Source: Bradyrhizobium huanghuaihaiense (GTDB taxonomy: Bacteria > Pseudomonadota > Alphaproteobacteria > Rhizobiales > Xanthobacteraceae). From it: DNA of 64,000 nt. The stretch's first letter is position 1, and each line of letters opens with the position of its first letter. The translations under genes were made by a program, and so were the position numbers. This document shows positions 1 through 9,133 of the stretch, piece after piece. The notes under the pieces were generated by a model. That model saw nothing but the letters and a program-made list of their open reading frames with translations, did no database searches and was not told the DNA's origin. The DNA lies in contig NZ_VLLA01000001.1 of NCBI RefSeq assembly GCF_007830635.1, positions 31,833 through 95,832 of the forward strand. Reading direction: 5' to 3'.

Positions 1-839
1 TTCTCGCCATTGGCGAGCGTGTTGGCCAGGCGATCGCGAAGGGCCAGATATTGCGGATCGAAATAGGCGGTCTTGGCAGCAGTCATGGCGGACGACAGGG
101 CCGGCGGCAGCTCCATGCCCGAGGCCGACAATTCCAGCGCCTTCCACATCGCGGCTGTTCCGCCGACGAATTGGGTGTAGGCGAGGCGCGCCTCCGGCGC
201 GATGCGGCCGCTGTTGAGTCCGAGGGAGATGATCAGCGACGCTTCACCCGCGGTGTTGCGGAGCAGCCAGGCATTCTGCTTGATCGACAGCAGCTGATCG
301 ATCGCCGCGTCCTGGTGATTGACGGTCGCGGCCAAGGCGTTCGAGAGCTTGTCGAGCGTGTCGAGCAGGCCCTGCGTCGTCTCCATATAGTCCTTCGGCA
401 GGCCGGCGCGGCGCTGGTCCTTGGGCTTGACGACCTCCTCCCAGAACTGCTTCTGCTGCTCGCTCGCCGATTTGTAGAGGCGCGCCAGCTCCGGCACCAG
501 CGTGCCGGACTGCGGAAACTCCATCGTCGGCAGCAGCTCCAGCGCATGTGCCATTGCCGGCATCTCGGCGTCCCGGATCGCGCGCAGATATTTCTCGATC
601 TCCGCATCCATCGGTTCGGTCGCGTTGAGGAGCCGGTTGGTGGTCGAACGGTCGGTGCGCAGATTGTGCATCGCCTTGAACAGGTCGGCGGACGCGTCGG
701 CGATCTGCGAGATGCGGTTGGCGGTCTTCAACCGGTCCCAGGAGGCATAGGCCGTGAGCGAGAGCACGACGACCACGCAGACCGACGTGATCGCGATCAC
801 TGCCTTGAGCAGCGCGGATACGGTCAGACGATTCAGCAT
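1..839 (-). CDS. Methyl-accepting chemotaxis-like membrane sensor, N-terminal part (truncated by window edge)
   Basis: An open frame starts at ATG 839 and runs leftward off the window for 279 codons with no stop. A hydrophobic segment at about residues 9-32 is followed by a long, mostly helical region rich in Ala, Leu, Glu and Gln, probably periplasmic. This layout (short cytoplasmic tail, membrane helix, helical sensory domain) is typical of chemoreceptors, which sense ligands outside and signal through HAMP and methyl-accepting domains. Those diagnostic domains lie outside the window, so a sensor kinase or cyclase with the same front end remains possible. The frame is real: codon use matches its neighbours and no overlapping frame is as long. 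Confidence 0.6.
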   Translation of the reverse strand, partial: MLNRLTVSALLKAVIAITSVCVVVVLSLTAYASWDRLKTANRISQIADASADLFKAMHNLRTDRSTTNRLLNATEPMDAEIEKYLRAIRDAEMPAMAHALELLPTMEFPQSGTLVPELARLYKSASEQQKQFWEEVVKPKDQRRAGLPKDYMETTQGLLDTLDKLSNALAATVNHQDAAIDQLLSIKQNAWLLRNTAGEASLIISLGLNSGRIAPEARLAYTQFVGGTAAMWKALELSASGMELPPALSSAMTAAKTAYFDPQYLALRDRLANTLANGE

Positions 840-1112
840 CGAGGTCCCCCAATTCCCATATCGAAGTTCGAGACGGCGCCCCGGCAACATCGAAAACAAA
901 GGGGCCCGTTAGGATCGGCAATCACATGCCGTTGGCGCCGCAAGGCCAGACGGTTTCCGCATGTGAAAGGAAAAGGGTAAAGTTTTAGGCAGCCAGCCGG
1001 CTGGTAGAAATACGCATTTACTAGAAGTTGCAATGGGTTGCCTGGATGGAACCGGCGCGCGAGATGGGCGTTAGGATACCGTTAGCAATTTGCCAGAAGG
1101 GGGGTCCCTGCA

Positions 1113-1268
1113 ATGCTGATCGGCGTCCTCGTCACTTTCCTCGTCGTCATCCTCGTACTCTATCTCATCAACATGCTGCCGATGGATGGCCGTGCCAAGC
1201 AGATCGCGCGCGTCATCGTCATCATCATCGGCATCGTGTCATTGTTGAAATATCTCGCGGTGTTCTAG
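1113..1268 (+). CDS. Small inner-membrane protein, 51 aa (Thivi_2564-like)
   Basis: ATG at 1113 follows a purine-rich ribosome site (AAGGGGGG, 1097-1104) with 8 bases between. The 51-residue product has two hydrophobic stretches, about residues 2-20 and 33-50, joined by a short polar turn with the motif MLPMDGRAKQI. Two short helices around an MDG-type turn resemble the Thivi_2564 family of small membrane proteins found in many Proteobacteria, whose function is unknown. The gene stands alone and a palindromic repeat follows it directly. Confidence rests on the ribosome site, the membrane pattern and the family resemblance recalled by eye. Confidence 0.65.
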   Translation: MLIGVLVTFLVVILVLYLINMLPMDGRAKQIARVIVIIIGIVSLLKYLAVF

Positions 1269-1278
1269 CGACAGTATC

Positions 1279-1354
1279 GTAGCCCGGATGAGCGCAGCGA
1301 TATCCGGGGAGCCGCAACAAAGGTCCCGGATGTCGCATCGCTCATCCGGGCCAC
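1279..1354. repeat. Intergenic palindromic repeat, family A copy 1
   Basis: Inverted halves GTAGCCCGGATGAGCG and CGCTCATCCGGGCCAC enclose a second inner CCGG pair, so the element folds into a long branched hairpin. Related copies lie at 1704-1785, 24953-25038 and 26678-26763. Confidence 0.85.
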
Positions 1355-1368
1355 GGATCACCACACAA

Positions 1369-1394
1369 GAAGCCCCGGCCTGAGCCGGGGCTTC
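1369..1394 (-). terminator. Terminator hairpin of the CsbD gene
   Basis: GAAGCCCCGGC and GCCGGGGCTTC form a perfect 11-bp stem with a 4-base loop. It lies 12 bases past the stop codon of the leftward CsbD gene. The T-tract after the stem is weak on this strand. Confidence 0.75.
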
Positions 1395-1406
1395 GTTCAT
1401 GCTGTG

Positions 1407-1607
1407 CTAGTGCAGCGACTTCAGCCAGTCGTCGACGTCCTGACGAACCTGGTCCTTGGCCTTGCCGTAGCGTTCCTGGATCCGGCCTTCGAGCTGCTCG
1501 CGGCGGCCCTCGATCAATTGAAGATCGTCGTCAGTGAGCTTGCCCCATTTCTCCTTGGCCGATCCCTTGAACTGCTTCCAGTTTCCTTCGATCCGATTCC
1601 AGTCCAT
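1407..1607 (-). CDS. CsbD family stress-response protein, 66 aa
   Basis: The 66-residue product begins MDWNRIEGNWKQFKG and contains KEKWGKLTDDDL, the hallmark of CsbD proteins. These are small hydrophilic proteins induced by general stress in many bacteria; their molecular role is not known. ATG 1607 is preferred over ATG 1613 because GGGAG then sits six bases before the start, whereas it abuts the earlier ATG. A longer in-frame extension upstream runs through a palindromic repeat and is not credible. The gene is monocistronic, with its own terminator at 1369-1394. Confidence 0.9.
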   Translation of the reverse strand: MDWNRIEGNWKQFKGSAKEKWGKLTDDDLQLIEGRREQLEGRIQERYGKAKDQVRQDVDDWLKSLH

Positions 1608-1703
1608 GACCATCTCCCATGGGTTGATGGCCGGACAACGCGAGGCGCGCGCAGCCGTTCCGTGGCGTGTCGCGACGTTTCGTCTGCCACAAGCGATGGC
1701 CTT

Positions 1704-1785
1704 GCAGCCCGGATGAGCGAAGCGATCCGGGGTCTTGCCCCAAGCTCCGCCGGTCCCGGATGTCGCTTCGCTCATCCGGGCTACG
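1704..1785. repeat. Intergenic palindromic repeat, family A copy 2
   Basis: The ends GCAGCCCGGATGAGCG and CGCTCATCCGGGCTACG are inverted. It lies between the CsbD promoter region and the glcB terminator, and closely matches the copy at 1279-1354. Confidence 0.85.
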
Positions 1786-1798
1786 CGTGCCCAACAAA

Positions 1799-1826
1799 AA
1801 AAGCCCCGGCTGTTGCCGGGGCTTTT
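1799..1826 (-). terminator. glcB: Rho-independent terminator of glcB
   Basis: AAAAGCCCCGGC and GCCGGGGCTTTT form a 12-bp stem with loop TGTT. On the minus strand it is followed by a run of T, as expected 35 bases past the malate synthase stop. T also follows on the plus side, so it may work in both directions. Confidence 0.9.
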
Positions 1827-1860
1827 GGCGTTCAAAAGATCAGTTCAGCCGAGCGCCTTG

Positions 1861-4026
1861 TTATCCAAGAGCCTTGGCCTCGCGGCGGCGCGCGGTGAGG
1901 ATGTATTCGGTATAACCGTTCGGCTGCTCGCGTCCCCTGAAGATCAGGTCGCAGGCGGCCTTGAAGGCAACGCCGTCGAAGGCAGGCGCCATCGGCTTGT
2001 AGATGGGATCGCCGGCGTTCTGCTTGTCGACGACGACGGCCATGCGCTTGAGCGATTCCATCACCTGCGCCTCGGTGATCACGCCCTGGTGCAGCCAGTT
2101 GGCGAGATGCTGGCTGGAGATGCGCAGCGTCGCGCGGTCTTCCATCAGGCCGACGTCGTGAATGTCGGGCACCTTGGAGCAGCCGACGCCCTGGTCGATC
2201 CAGCGCACGACATAGCCGAGGATGCCCTGGCAGTTGTTGTCGATCTCCTGCTTGACGTCGTCGGGCGCCCAGTTCGACTTCGAAACCGGAATGGTGAGGA
2301 TGTCGGAGAGCTTTGCACGCGGCCCGCCCTTGGTCAGCTCCTGCTGGCGCGCGATCACGTTGACCTGGTGGTAGTGCAGCGCGTGCAGCGTCGCCGCGGT
2401 CGGCGAGGGCACCCAGGCGGTGGTGGCGCCGGCCTGCGGGTGGGCGAGCTTCTGCGCCAGCATGTCCGCCATCTTGTCGGGCGCGGCCCACATGCCCTTG
2501 CCGATCTGGGCATGGCCGGGCAGGCCACAGGTCAGGCCCATGTCGACGTTCCAGTCCTCATACGCCTTGATCCAGGCCTGCGCCTTCATCTCGTTCTTGC
2601 GGATCATCGGGCCCGCTTCCATCGAGGTGTGGATCTCGTCGCCAGTGCGGTCGAGGAAGCCGGTGTTGATGAACATGATGCGCTTGGAGGCGCGCTGGAT
2701 GCAGGCCTTGAGGTTGACGGTGGTGCGCCGCTCCTCGTCCATGATGCCGACCTTGAGCGTGTTCTCCGGCAGCGAGAGCATTTTCTCGACGCGGTCGAAG
2801 ATCTCGCAGGTGAGCGAGACTTCGTCGGGGCCGTGCATCTTCGGCTTGACGATATAGGCCGATCCCGTGCGGCTGTTCTTGACCTTGGAGTTACCCTTGA
2901 GGTCGTGGATGGCGAGCAGTCCGGAGACGGCGGCGTCGAGCAGGCCTTCCGGAACCTCTTCGCCCTTCTCGTCCAGCACCGCGTCGGTGAACATGTGGTG
3001 ACCGCAATTGCGCATCAAGAGCAGGCTGCGGCCGTGCAGCTTGAGCTCGCCCTTGCCGTCAGGCGTCTTGTAGACGCGGTCGGCGTTGAGCGAACGCGTC
3101 AGCGTCTTGCCGCCCTTCTCGAAATCGGCTGACAGTGTGCCGTTCATCAGGCCGAGCGTGTTGCGATAGACGAGAACTTTGTCTTCGGCATCGACCGCGG
3201 CGACCGAGTCTTCCATGTCCAGAATGGTGGAGACCGCGGCTTCCATGATCATGTCGGCGACGCCGGCCGGATCGTCCTTGCCGATCGTGCTGCTGCGGTC
3301 GATCTTCACCTCGACATGCAGGCCGTTGTTGACGAGCAGCACCGCGGAAGGTGCGGCCGCATCGCCCTGGAAGCCGGCGAACTGCGCGGCGTTCTTCAGC
3401 GCGGTCGCGTTGCCGCTCTTCAGCTTCACCGCGAGCTGGCCCGCGACGACGCTATAGGCGGTGACGTCGGTGTGGCTGCCGGTTGCGAGCGGCGCGGCCG
3501 CATCGAGGAACGCCTTGGCCTTGGCGATCACCTTGTCGCCGCGCGCCTTGTTATAGCCCTTGCCGCCCTCGGACGGGTCGTGCGGGATCGCGTCGGTGCC
3601 GTAGAAGGCGTCGTAGAGCGAGCCCCAGCGCGCGTTCGCCGCGTTCAGCGCGTAGCGCGCGTTGGTGAGCGGCACGACGAGCTGCGGGCCGCAGATCTTG
3701 CCGATCTCCTCGTCGACATTGGCGGTCTCGACCTTCTGCGTCGCCGGCTCCGGGACGAGATAGCCGATCTCCTTCAGGAAGGCGGTGTAGGCCTCGAGGT
3801 CGAACGCCTTGCCCTTATTGGCGCGGTGCCAGTCGTCGATCTTGACCTGCAGCGTGTCACGCACCGCCAGCAGCGCGCGGTTCTTCGGTCCGAGGTCCTT
3901 GATGATGGCGGCAACCCCGGCCCAGAACGCATCCGGCGCGATCCCCGTTTTCGGGGCCGCTTCCTTGGCGATGAAGTCAAACAGGACGGGAGCGATCTTC
4001 AATCCGTGGGCGTCGACGCGTTTCAT
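1861..4026 (-). CDS. glcB: Malate synthase G
   Basis: The 721-residue product matches the usual length of malate synthase G, the large monomeric form. It condenses glyoxylate with acetyl-CoA to give malate, the second step of the glyoxylate shunt and the route by which glycolate-derived glyoxylate is used. Recognisable stretches include [15 protein letters not shown] at the start, [19 protein letters not shown] in the middle and [13 protein letters not shown] near the active site. The open frame continues upstream of ATG 4026, but that extension runs into a GC hairpin and a repeat, and the family begins at this Met. No isocitrate lyase gene lies in the window. A strong terminator follows at 1799-1826. 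Confidence 0.97.
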   Translation of the reverse strand: MKRVDAHGLKIAPVLFDFIAKEAAPKTGIAPDAFWAGVAAIIKDLGPKNRALLAVRDTLQVKIDDWHRANKGKAFDLEAYTAFLKEIGYLVPEPATQKVETANVDEEIGKICGPQLVVPLTNARYALNAANARWGSLYDAFYGTDAIPHDPSEGGKGYNKARGDKVIAKAKAFLDAAAPLATGSHTDVTAYSVVAGQLAVKLKSGNATALKNAAQFAGFQGDAAAPSAVLLVNNGLHVEVKIDRSSTIGKDDPAGVADMIMEAAVSTILDMEDSVAAVDAEDKVLVYRNTLGLMNGTLSADFEKGGKTLTRSLNADRVYKTPDGKGELKLHGRSLLLMRNCGHHMFTDAVLDEKGEEVPEGLLDAAVSGLLAIHDLKGNSKVKNSRTGSAYIVKPKMHGPDEVSLTCEIFDRVEKMLSLPENTLKVGIMDEERRTTVNLKACIQRASKRIMFINTGFLDRTGDEIHTSMEAGPMIRKNEMKAQAWIKAYEDWNVDMGLTCGLPGHAQIGKGMWAAPDKMADMLAQKLAHPQAGATTAWVPSPTAATLHALHYHQVNVIARQQELTKGGPRAKLSDILTIPVSKSNWAPDDVKQEIDNNCQGILGYVVRWIDQGVGCSKVPDIHDVGLMEDRATLRISSQHLANWLHQGVITEAQVMESLKRMAVVVDKQNAGDPIYKPMAPAFDGVAFKAACDLIFRGREQPNGYTEYILTARRREAKALG

Positions 4027-4230
4027 GATGGGCTTTCTTGTTGGAAATGGCTGTTTTTGGCTGCTTTTGACCCGACAGCAGCAAAATGCGCCCACGAGGG
4101 GCGGCTTTCGGGACCTATTAGCCCCAAAATCGGGGCGCTGAGAAGACCCCCGGGGGTTTGTCAAAATGTCAAGGTGAGGTGGGGGACTGGGTCGGATCGC
4201 GTGGACGCGAAGGCGACGGTCTCTCCCCGA
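4027..4230 (-). promoter_or_regulatory. glcB: Leader and probable promoter region of glcB
   Basis: This gap upstream of glcB holds two TTGACA hexamers on the minus strand, at 4167-4172 and 4159-4164. A GCCCC/GGGGC hairpin lies at 4122-4137 and a CCCCCGGGGG palindrome at 4147-4156. No convincing -10 box sits at 17 bases from either hexamer, so the exact promoter is not assigned. Confidence 0.35.
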
Positions 4231-4360
4231 CGTCGTCCTGGCGAAAGCCAGGACCCATTCTCCCAGGGAGGAGTTTGGCGAAGACTCGTCGTTCGGGGAC
4301 TGGCCCCCGGCTACTATCGATAGATCACGCGGTATGGGTCCTGGCTTTCGCCATGACGAC
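4231..4360. repeat. Intergenic repeat, family C copy 1 (about 130 bp)
   Basis: The ends CGTCGTCCTGGCGAAAGCCAG and the reverse CTGGCTTTCGCCATGACGAC frame a conserved core with TTTGGCGAAGACTCG and ATCGATAGATCACGCGGTATGGG. The same ends and core recur at 31736-31863 and, inverted, at 39120-39246. Confidence 0.85.
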
Positions 4361-4406
4361 ACCGTTGATGTGGCGCGGAGTGTGCCCCTTAAGCGGAGCA
4401 CGTGCC

Positions 4407-6323
4407 TCAAATATTCGCGGCGAGGTCCACGAGCTCGTCGAACAGTACGCCCGATGTCTTGAGCATCTGCTCGATCTCGTCGGCCGCCTCGGCCACCGTC
4501 CGCTGCGACGTGTCGATCACGAGCTCGGCCGCCTGCGGCGCCTCGTAGTCGTTGCCGATGCCTGTGAAAGAGGCAAGCGCGCCGGCGCGCGCCTTCTTGT
4601 AGTGGCCCTTGGGGTCGCGCTCCTCGCAGACGCCGGCCGGCGTTGCGACATGGATCTCGCGGAACGCGGTATCGGCGATGCGGCGTGCGGCAGCGCGGTC
4701 CTCGCGCGCCGGCGAGACGGCGGCGACGATCGCGATGTGGCCGTTGCGGGCGAGATGCGTCGCGACCTCGGCGAGGCGGCGGATGTTCTCGCTGCGATCG
4801 GTGGCCGAGAAGCCGAGATCGCCGTTGAGGCCGGCGCGCAGCGTGTCGCCGTCGAGCAGGATCGGCGAGCCGCCATTGCTGAAGAGACGCCGCTCCAGCG
4901 CCTTCGCCAGCGTCGACTTGCCGGAGGCCGGCAGACCGGTGAGCCAGACCACGGCGCCGTTGTGACGATAGCGCGCCGAGCGCTCGTCGGGACGAAGCGC
5001 CGATTCCACCGGCACGATATCGACGGGCACGGCGCGCTGGCCGGCATCGACCGACAGCACGAGGCCGCCGCCGGCGATACGGCCGGAGACCTCGATCACC
5101 AGACGCCCGGTCCGCGGATTCTCGGTGTAGGGATCGGTGGCAATCGGATTCGAAAGAGAAATGTCGATCTCGCCGACATGGTTGCGGCCGATCGCCTTGT
5201 TCTCGCTGCTCGAGAGCTCGCCGGGATCGACCGCCTTCTCGATGGCGACGACGGTGGCGCGGCTTTCCTTCGGCCCGCAGCGCACCAGCAGCTGGTCACC
5301 CTTGGCGAGCGGCTTGTCGTGCAGCCAGAAGATGCGTGCGCGCAGCCGCCGCGTCTCGCGCGGCGCGGTGCCGGCATGCGCGACGATGTCGCCGCGCTCG
5401 ATGAACAGCTCGCGGTCGAGCGTGATGCCGACCGAGCGGCCGGCTCCTTGCCGTCCCGCGACCGGCGTCACCGGCCAGCTCTCGACCGTCTTGATCTTCG
5501 CGATCTTGCCGGCCGGCATGATCACGATCTCGTCGCCGGCAATGAGGCTACCGGATTCGATGCGGCCTGCCACGATGCGGCGGTCGTCGAACTTGTAGAT
5601 CGCCTGCACCGGCAGGCGCAGCGCCAGCGCTTCGAGCGGCCGCGCCGGCTCGAGCCTGTCGAGCGCCTCGACCACGGTCGGCCCCTTGTACCAGCCGATG
5701 CGGTCGGTGCGCTGGGCAACGCCGTCGCCATCGCGCGCGGAGATCGGGATCACGGCGGTCGGCGTCACGCCGAGACCGTTGAGATGCGCGGAAATCTCGT
5801 CGCTGATGTCCTTGAAACGATCGGCCGAGAAATCGACGCGGTCCATCTTGTTGACGACGACGGCGACCTGCTTCACGCCGAGCAGATGCAGGAGATAACC
5901 GTGCCGCCTGGTCTGGTCGCGCACGCCTTCGAGCGCGTCGATGATCAGCACCGCGCCGTCGGCCTGCGAGGCGCCGGTGATCATGTTGCGCAGGAATTCG
6001 GCATGGCCGGGCGCGTCGATCAAGACGATGTCGCGCGAATTGGTGCGGAAGCGGATCTGCGTGGTGTCGATGGTGATGCCCTGGTCGCGCTCGGTCTGTA
6101 GTGCATCGAGCAGGAACGACCATTCGAACGGCATGCCGCGCCGTGCGCTGACGGCTTTGAGCATTTCGAGCTTGCCGTCGGGCAGGCTGCCGGTCTCGTG
6201 CAGGAGGCGGCCGACCAGCGTCGACTTGCCGTGGTCGACATGGCCGACGATGACGATGCGCACTTGCGGACGCGTGGTGCCGTTCGGGGTCGCAGGCGAA
6301 GCGGGAGTGACGATCATGTTCAT
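4407..6323 (-). CDS. cysNC: Bifunctional sulfate adenylyltransferase subunit 1 / APS kinase (CysN-CysC fusion)
   Basis: The 638-residue product fuses two activities of sulfate activation. The N-terminal part is the CysN GTPase: G1 motif GHVDHGKST at residues 27-35, then DAPGH and NKMD, followed by EF-Tu-like beta-barrel domains. With CysD it uses GTP hydrolysis to drive APS formation from ATP and sulfate. The C-terminal part, from about residue 440, is APS kinase with P-loop GLPASGKST, and makes PAPS. Such fusions are common in rhizobia, where the nodulation protein NodQ has the same build; the cys operon context argues for the housekeeping enzyme. ATG 6323 is followed by a second ATG at 6317. 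It lies 20 bases after cysD, so the two are co-transcribed. Confidence 0.96.
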   Translation of the reverse strand: MNMIVTPASPATPNGTTRPQVRIVIVGHVDHGKSTLVGRLLHETGSLPDGKLEMLKAVSARRGMPFEWSFLLDALQTERDQGITIDTTQIRFRTNSRDIVLIDAPGHAEFLRNMITGASQADGAVLIIDALEGVRDQTRRHGYLLHLLGVKQVAVVVNKMDRVDFSADRFKDISDEISAHLNGLGVTPTAVIPISARDGDGVAQRTDRIGWYKGPTVVEALDRLEPARPLEALALRLPVQAIYKFDDRRIVAGRIESGSLIAGDEIVIMPAGKIAKIKTVESWPVTPVAGRQGAGRSVGITLDRELFIERGDIVAHAGTAPRETRRLRARIFWLHDKPLAKGDQLLVRCGPKESRATVVAIEKAVDPGELSSSENKAIGRNHVGEIDISLSNPIATDPYTENPRTGRLVIEVSGRIAGGGLVLSVDAGQRAVPVDIVPVESALRPDERSARYRHNGAVVWLTGLPASGKSTLAKALERRLFSNGGSPILLDGDTLRAGLNGDLGFSATDRSENIRRLAEVATHLARNGHIAIVAAVSPAREDRAAARRIADTAFREIHVATPAGVCEERDPKGHYKKARAGALASFTGIGNDYEAPQAAELVIDTSQRTVAEAADEIEQMLKTSGVLFDELVDLAANI

Positions 6324-6343
6324 AGCCGCAAAGCGTCCTAAGG

Positions 6344-7240
6344 TCAGAGATAGCCGGCGACGCGAAGGCGCTCGAAGGCGTCCTCGGTCTCGTGGTCGAG
6401 CGCGCGTCCGGCACGCTCCGGCACCTTGGTCTGCTCGAGCTCGACCAGGATCTCGTCGATGGTCGATGCCGTCGAATTCACGGGGTTGGTGATGTCCTGA
6501 TCGCCCAGCGAGCGATAGCGCTTGCCGTTCTGCGACAGATAAAGCGGGATGATCGGAATGTTCTCGCGCTTGGTGTAGGCCCAGATGTCGGCCTCGGTCC
6601 AATGCAGGATCGGGTGGATGCGCAAATGCGCGCCCTGCGGCGGCGAGGCGTTGAAGTGGTCCCAGAACTCCGGCGGCTGATCGCGCACGTCCCAATTGCC
6701 TTCGAGGCCGCGCGGCGAGAACACGCGCTCCTTGGCGCGGGTCGCTTCCTCGTCGCGGCGGATGCCGGCGATCAGGCCGTCGAAGCCGTACTTCGCGAGC
6801 GCCATCTTGAGGCCCTCGGTCTTGCGCGCGGCGGAACGGGCGGCGGGGGGAAGCGTCGGGTCGACGGCATCGATGGGCGGGCAGGGCTCGACGCGCAGAT
6901 CGAGATCCCATTCCTTCCCGTAATGATCGCGGAAGCGATACATCTCCGGAAACTTCTTGCCGGTGTCGACATGGAGCGCCGGGAACGGCATGCGGCCGAA
7001 GAACGCTTTCCGCGCCAGCCAGATCATGACGTTGGAGTCCTTGCCGAGCGACCACAGCAGGGCGATCTTCTTCAGGCGGGCGAAGGCCTCGCGAAAGATG
7101 TAGATGCTCTGCGCCTCGAGCTGGTCGAGATGGTCCATGCTGGGCGCAACGTCAGCAGAAAATTCTTGCGAGCCTGAGCGGCTGGCGGAGGCCGGGCTGC
7201 TCACTCCGACAGCTGCGGAATCGTCCTTGAGAAGATGCAT
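6344..7240 (-). CDS. cysD: Sulfate adenylyltransferase subunit 2
   Basis: CysD carries the adenylyltransferase active site that forms APS from ATP and sulfate. It belongs to the PP-loop ATP pyrophosphatase fold and the motif SLGKDSNVM is visible. Other family stretches are LDQLEAQSIYIFREAFARLKK, cited here only by its position at about residues 37-57, and IPIIPLYLS. Two starts are possible: ATG 7240 gives 298 residues, and ATG 7139 gives a product starting MDHLDQLEAQ, closer to many homologues. I chose 7240 because GGCAGAG lies just before it, but the first 33 residues are low in conservation signals. It heads the leftward cysD-cysNC operon and diverges from cysG. Confidence 0.95.
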   Translation of the reverse strand: MHLLKDDSAAVGVSSPASASRSGSQEFSADVAPSMDHLDQLEAQSIYIFREAFARLKKIALLWSLGKDSNVMIWLARKAFFGRMPFPALHVDTGKKFPEMYRFRDHYGKEWDLDLRVEPCPPIDAVDPTLPPAARSAARKTEGLKMALAKYGFDGLIAGIRRDEEATRAKERVFSPRGLEGNWDVRDQPPEFWDHFNASPPQGAHLRIHPILHWTEADIWAYTKRENIPIIPLYLSQNGKRYRSLGDQDITNPVNSTASTIDEILVELEQTKVPERAGRALDHETEDAFERLRVAGYL

Positions 7241-7383
7241 CTCTGCCACTTTGCGTTTGGAGGCGAATTTTCTATAGTTGCGGTGCAGAAGAGAAGAAAA
7301 AATTTTCTCTTTGCGCGCTCGAAACGACACATATATAGAAAATAATTCCAGTCAACCCCGGATGTGGGGGAAGCGAGTATCGC
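7241..7383. promoter_or_regulatory. Divergent control region between cysD and cysG with mirrored promoter boxes
   Basis: ATTTTCTATA (7267-7276) and TATAGAAAAT (7334-7343) form a perfect 10-bp inverted repeat 57 bases apart. Each contains TATAGA reading toward its own operon. On the plus strand TTGCGC (7311-7316) sits exactly 17 bases before TATAGA (7334-7339). Between the boxes lies an AT-rich imperfect palindrome around AAAATTTT (about 7292-7311), which is unusual in this GC-rich DNA. The layout suggests two face-to-face promoters with one operator between them that controls both arms of sulfate assimilation. The regulator is not identifiable from this sequence. Confidence 0.6.
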
Positions 7384-8808
7384 ATGCGGTTCTTGCCGGT
7401 GTTTCTCGATCTGAAGGCCGGTCCGGTGGTCCTCATCGGCGCGGGTGAGCTTTTGCGCGCCAAGCTGCGCGTGCTCGCCGCTGCCGGCGCGCGCCTCCGC
7501 GTGCATGCGATCGACGGCAATCATGACCTCGGCCTTGGCTCCGAGGACGCTTCGCGCATCGAAATCGCGGCCGGCGATCCGCTGACCGCTGATCTCTCCG
7601 GCGTCATCGCTATCGTCTGTGCGGGTGCGGGCGACGTCGGCGTTGCCATGTCGGCGCGGGCGAAGGCGCTCGGCCTGCCCGTCAACGTCATGGATGATCT
7701 CGAGCATTCCAGCTTCATCTTCCCGGCCATCGTCGATCGCGGCGATGTCGTGGTCGCGGTCGGCACCGGCGGCACATCGCCGGTGGTGGCGCGGCGCGTG
7801 CGCGAGAAGATCGAGGCGCTGCTGCCGGCGCGCATCGGCGAGCTCGCCGAGTTCATCGGCACCTTCCGCAAATCCATCAACGAGCGCATCGCCGAGTTTC
7901 CGCTGCGCCGCCGCTTCTGGGAGCGCGTCATCGACGGTCCGATCGGTGCCGCCGTGCTCTCGGGGCGCAAGGGCGAAGCGGACGCGGCGCTCAAGGCGAT
8001 TACCGATCCCTCCGATTTCGCGCGTGCCGACAAGCCGGAAGGCTCGGTCGCGCTGGTCGGTGCCGGTCCCGGCGATCCTGACCTCCTCACCATCAAGGCG
8101 CTGCGCGCACTTCAGGACGCCGACATCGTCTTCCACGACGAGCTGGTTTCGCCCGAGATTCTCGACCGCATCCGCCGCGACACCACGCGCGTGCCGGTCG
8201 GCCGCCGCGTCGGCAAGCCCGGCATCGGCCAGGACGCCATCAACAAGCGCATGATCGAGGCCGCGCAATCAGGCCAGCGCGTGGTGCGGCTGAAGGGCGG
8301 CGATCCCCTCGTGTTCGGCCGCGGCGGTGAGGAAGTGGAAGCGCTGCGTGCCGCCGGCCTCGCCTATTCGATCATTCCCGGCATCACCGCAGGACTGGGT
8401 GGCGCTGCCGATTTCGAGGTGCCGCTCACTTACCGTCACGAAGCAACCCGCTTCACCTTCCTCACCGCGCACAAGGCGCGCGATGCCGAAGCCGTGGACT
8501 GGTCCACGATGATCGACACGAAAATGACGGTCGTGGTCTACATGGGCATGACTGCGGCACCCGCCGTGCGCGCCGGCCTGTTCGCGGCCGGACGTTCGCC
8601 GGAAACGCCGGTCGGCGTGTTCGCTCGTGTCACCCGGCCCGATGCGCAAGGAGCGATCGGTACGCTGCGCGACCTGCCCGAGCTCGTGCGGCGGATCCAG
8701 GGCGGTCCCGCCATCCTCATCATCGGCGACGTGGTCCGGCATGCCGGCTCGCTTCGCCGCCAGACACCCAAGCAAATCATCTCTGACCTATTGGATGCAG
8801 CCGAATGA
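7384..8808 (+). CDS. cysG: Siroheme synthase (uroporphyrinogen-III methyltransferase / precorrin-2 dehydrogenase-ferrochelatase)
   Basis: The 474-residue protein makes siroheme, the cofactor of sulfite reductase encoded two genes on. The N-terminal domain (about residues 1-200) has the NAD-binding start LKAGPVVLIGAGELLRAK and performs precorrin-2 oxidation and iron insertion. The C-terminal domain (about 220-470) is the SAM-dependent methyltransferase, with VGAGPGDPDLLTIKALRAL and VVRLKGGDPLVFGRGGEE. Length and order match the trifunctional CysG. ATG 7384 follows GGGGGAAGCGAG. Its stop overlaps the next start by four bases, so translation is coupled. Confidence 0.96.
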   Translation: MRFLPVFLDLKAGPVVLIGAGELLRAKLRVLAAAGARLRVHAIDGNHDLGLGSEDASRIEIAAGDPLTADLSGVIAIVCAGAGDVGVAMSARAKALGLPVNVMDDLEHSSFIFPAIVDRGDVVVAVGTGGTSPVVARRVREKIEALLPARIGELAEFIGTFRKSINERIAEFPLRRRFWERVIDGPIGAAVLSGRKGEADAALKAITDPSDFARADKPEGSVALVGAGPGDPDLLTIKALRALQDADIVFHDELVSPEILDRIRRDTTRVPVGRRVGKPGIGQDAINKRMIEAAQSGQRVVRLKGGDPLVFGRGGEEVEALRAAGLAYSIIPGITAGLGGAADFEVPLTYRHEATRFTFLTAHKARDAEAVDWSTMIDTKMTVVVYMGMTAAPAVRAGLFAAGRSPETPVGVFARVTRPDAQGAIGTLRDLPELVRRIQGGPAILIIGDVVRHAGSLRRQTPKQIISDLLDAAE

Positions 8809-9122
8809 CCTCTCCGCTCGAACAGAAGAAGATCAAGATCGCCGGCCCCTCGGTTGTGACCGCCAACCGCACCTGGGACGGCATCGTGGTGTACCGCACC
8901 GCCGCCAAGAGCTGGTCCGCGGACCTCTCGGAAGCTGCGATCGTGCGCAACTCCGACGAGGCCAAGGCGTTGCTTGCGGAGTCGGTGGCCGATGACGTCG
9001 GCGCCATCGGTCCCTATATCGCGCCCGTGCAGGTCGGCGAGGACGGCAAGATCCTGCCCGGCAACCTGCGCGAACAGATCCGCCGCACCGGCGTCACCAT
9101 CGGACAGCCGGCCCAGGTTTAA
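8805..9122 (+). CDS. DUF2849 family protein of the sulfite reductase operon
   Basis: The 105-residue protein overlaps cysG by ATGA and ends 11 bases before cysI. Small proteins of the DUF2849 family occur at this position in many alphaproteobacterial cys operons. The sequence shows KIKIAGPSVVTANRTWDGIVVY and is short, soluble and free of membrane segments and cysteine motifs. No reaction is known for the family. The tight position suggests a role in assembling or supplying the sulfite reductase, but that is inference. The family call is from recalled pattern. Confidence 0.85.
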   Translation: MTSPLEQKKIKIAGPSVVTANRTWDGIVVYRTAAKSWSADLSEAAIVRNSDEAKALLAESVADDVGAIGPYIAPVQVGEDGKILPGNLREQIRRTGVTIGQPAQV

Positions 9123-9133
9123 GGCATTCTTCT

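Noticed and set aside
1735..3132. Long plus-strand frame of 465 codons over glcB
   Set aside because: It is antisense to a sure gene and reflects the codon bias of GC-rich DNA; its product is Arg/His/Gly-rich without motifs.
4158..6101. Long plus-strand frame of 647 codons over cysNC
   Set aside because: Shadow of the CysN-CysC gene; low-complexity product and start inside a repeat.
4407..6323. Nodulation gene nodQ
   Set aside because: The same fusion occurs in NodQ, but here it is in an operon with cysD and next to all cys genes, with no nod box or nod genes.
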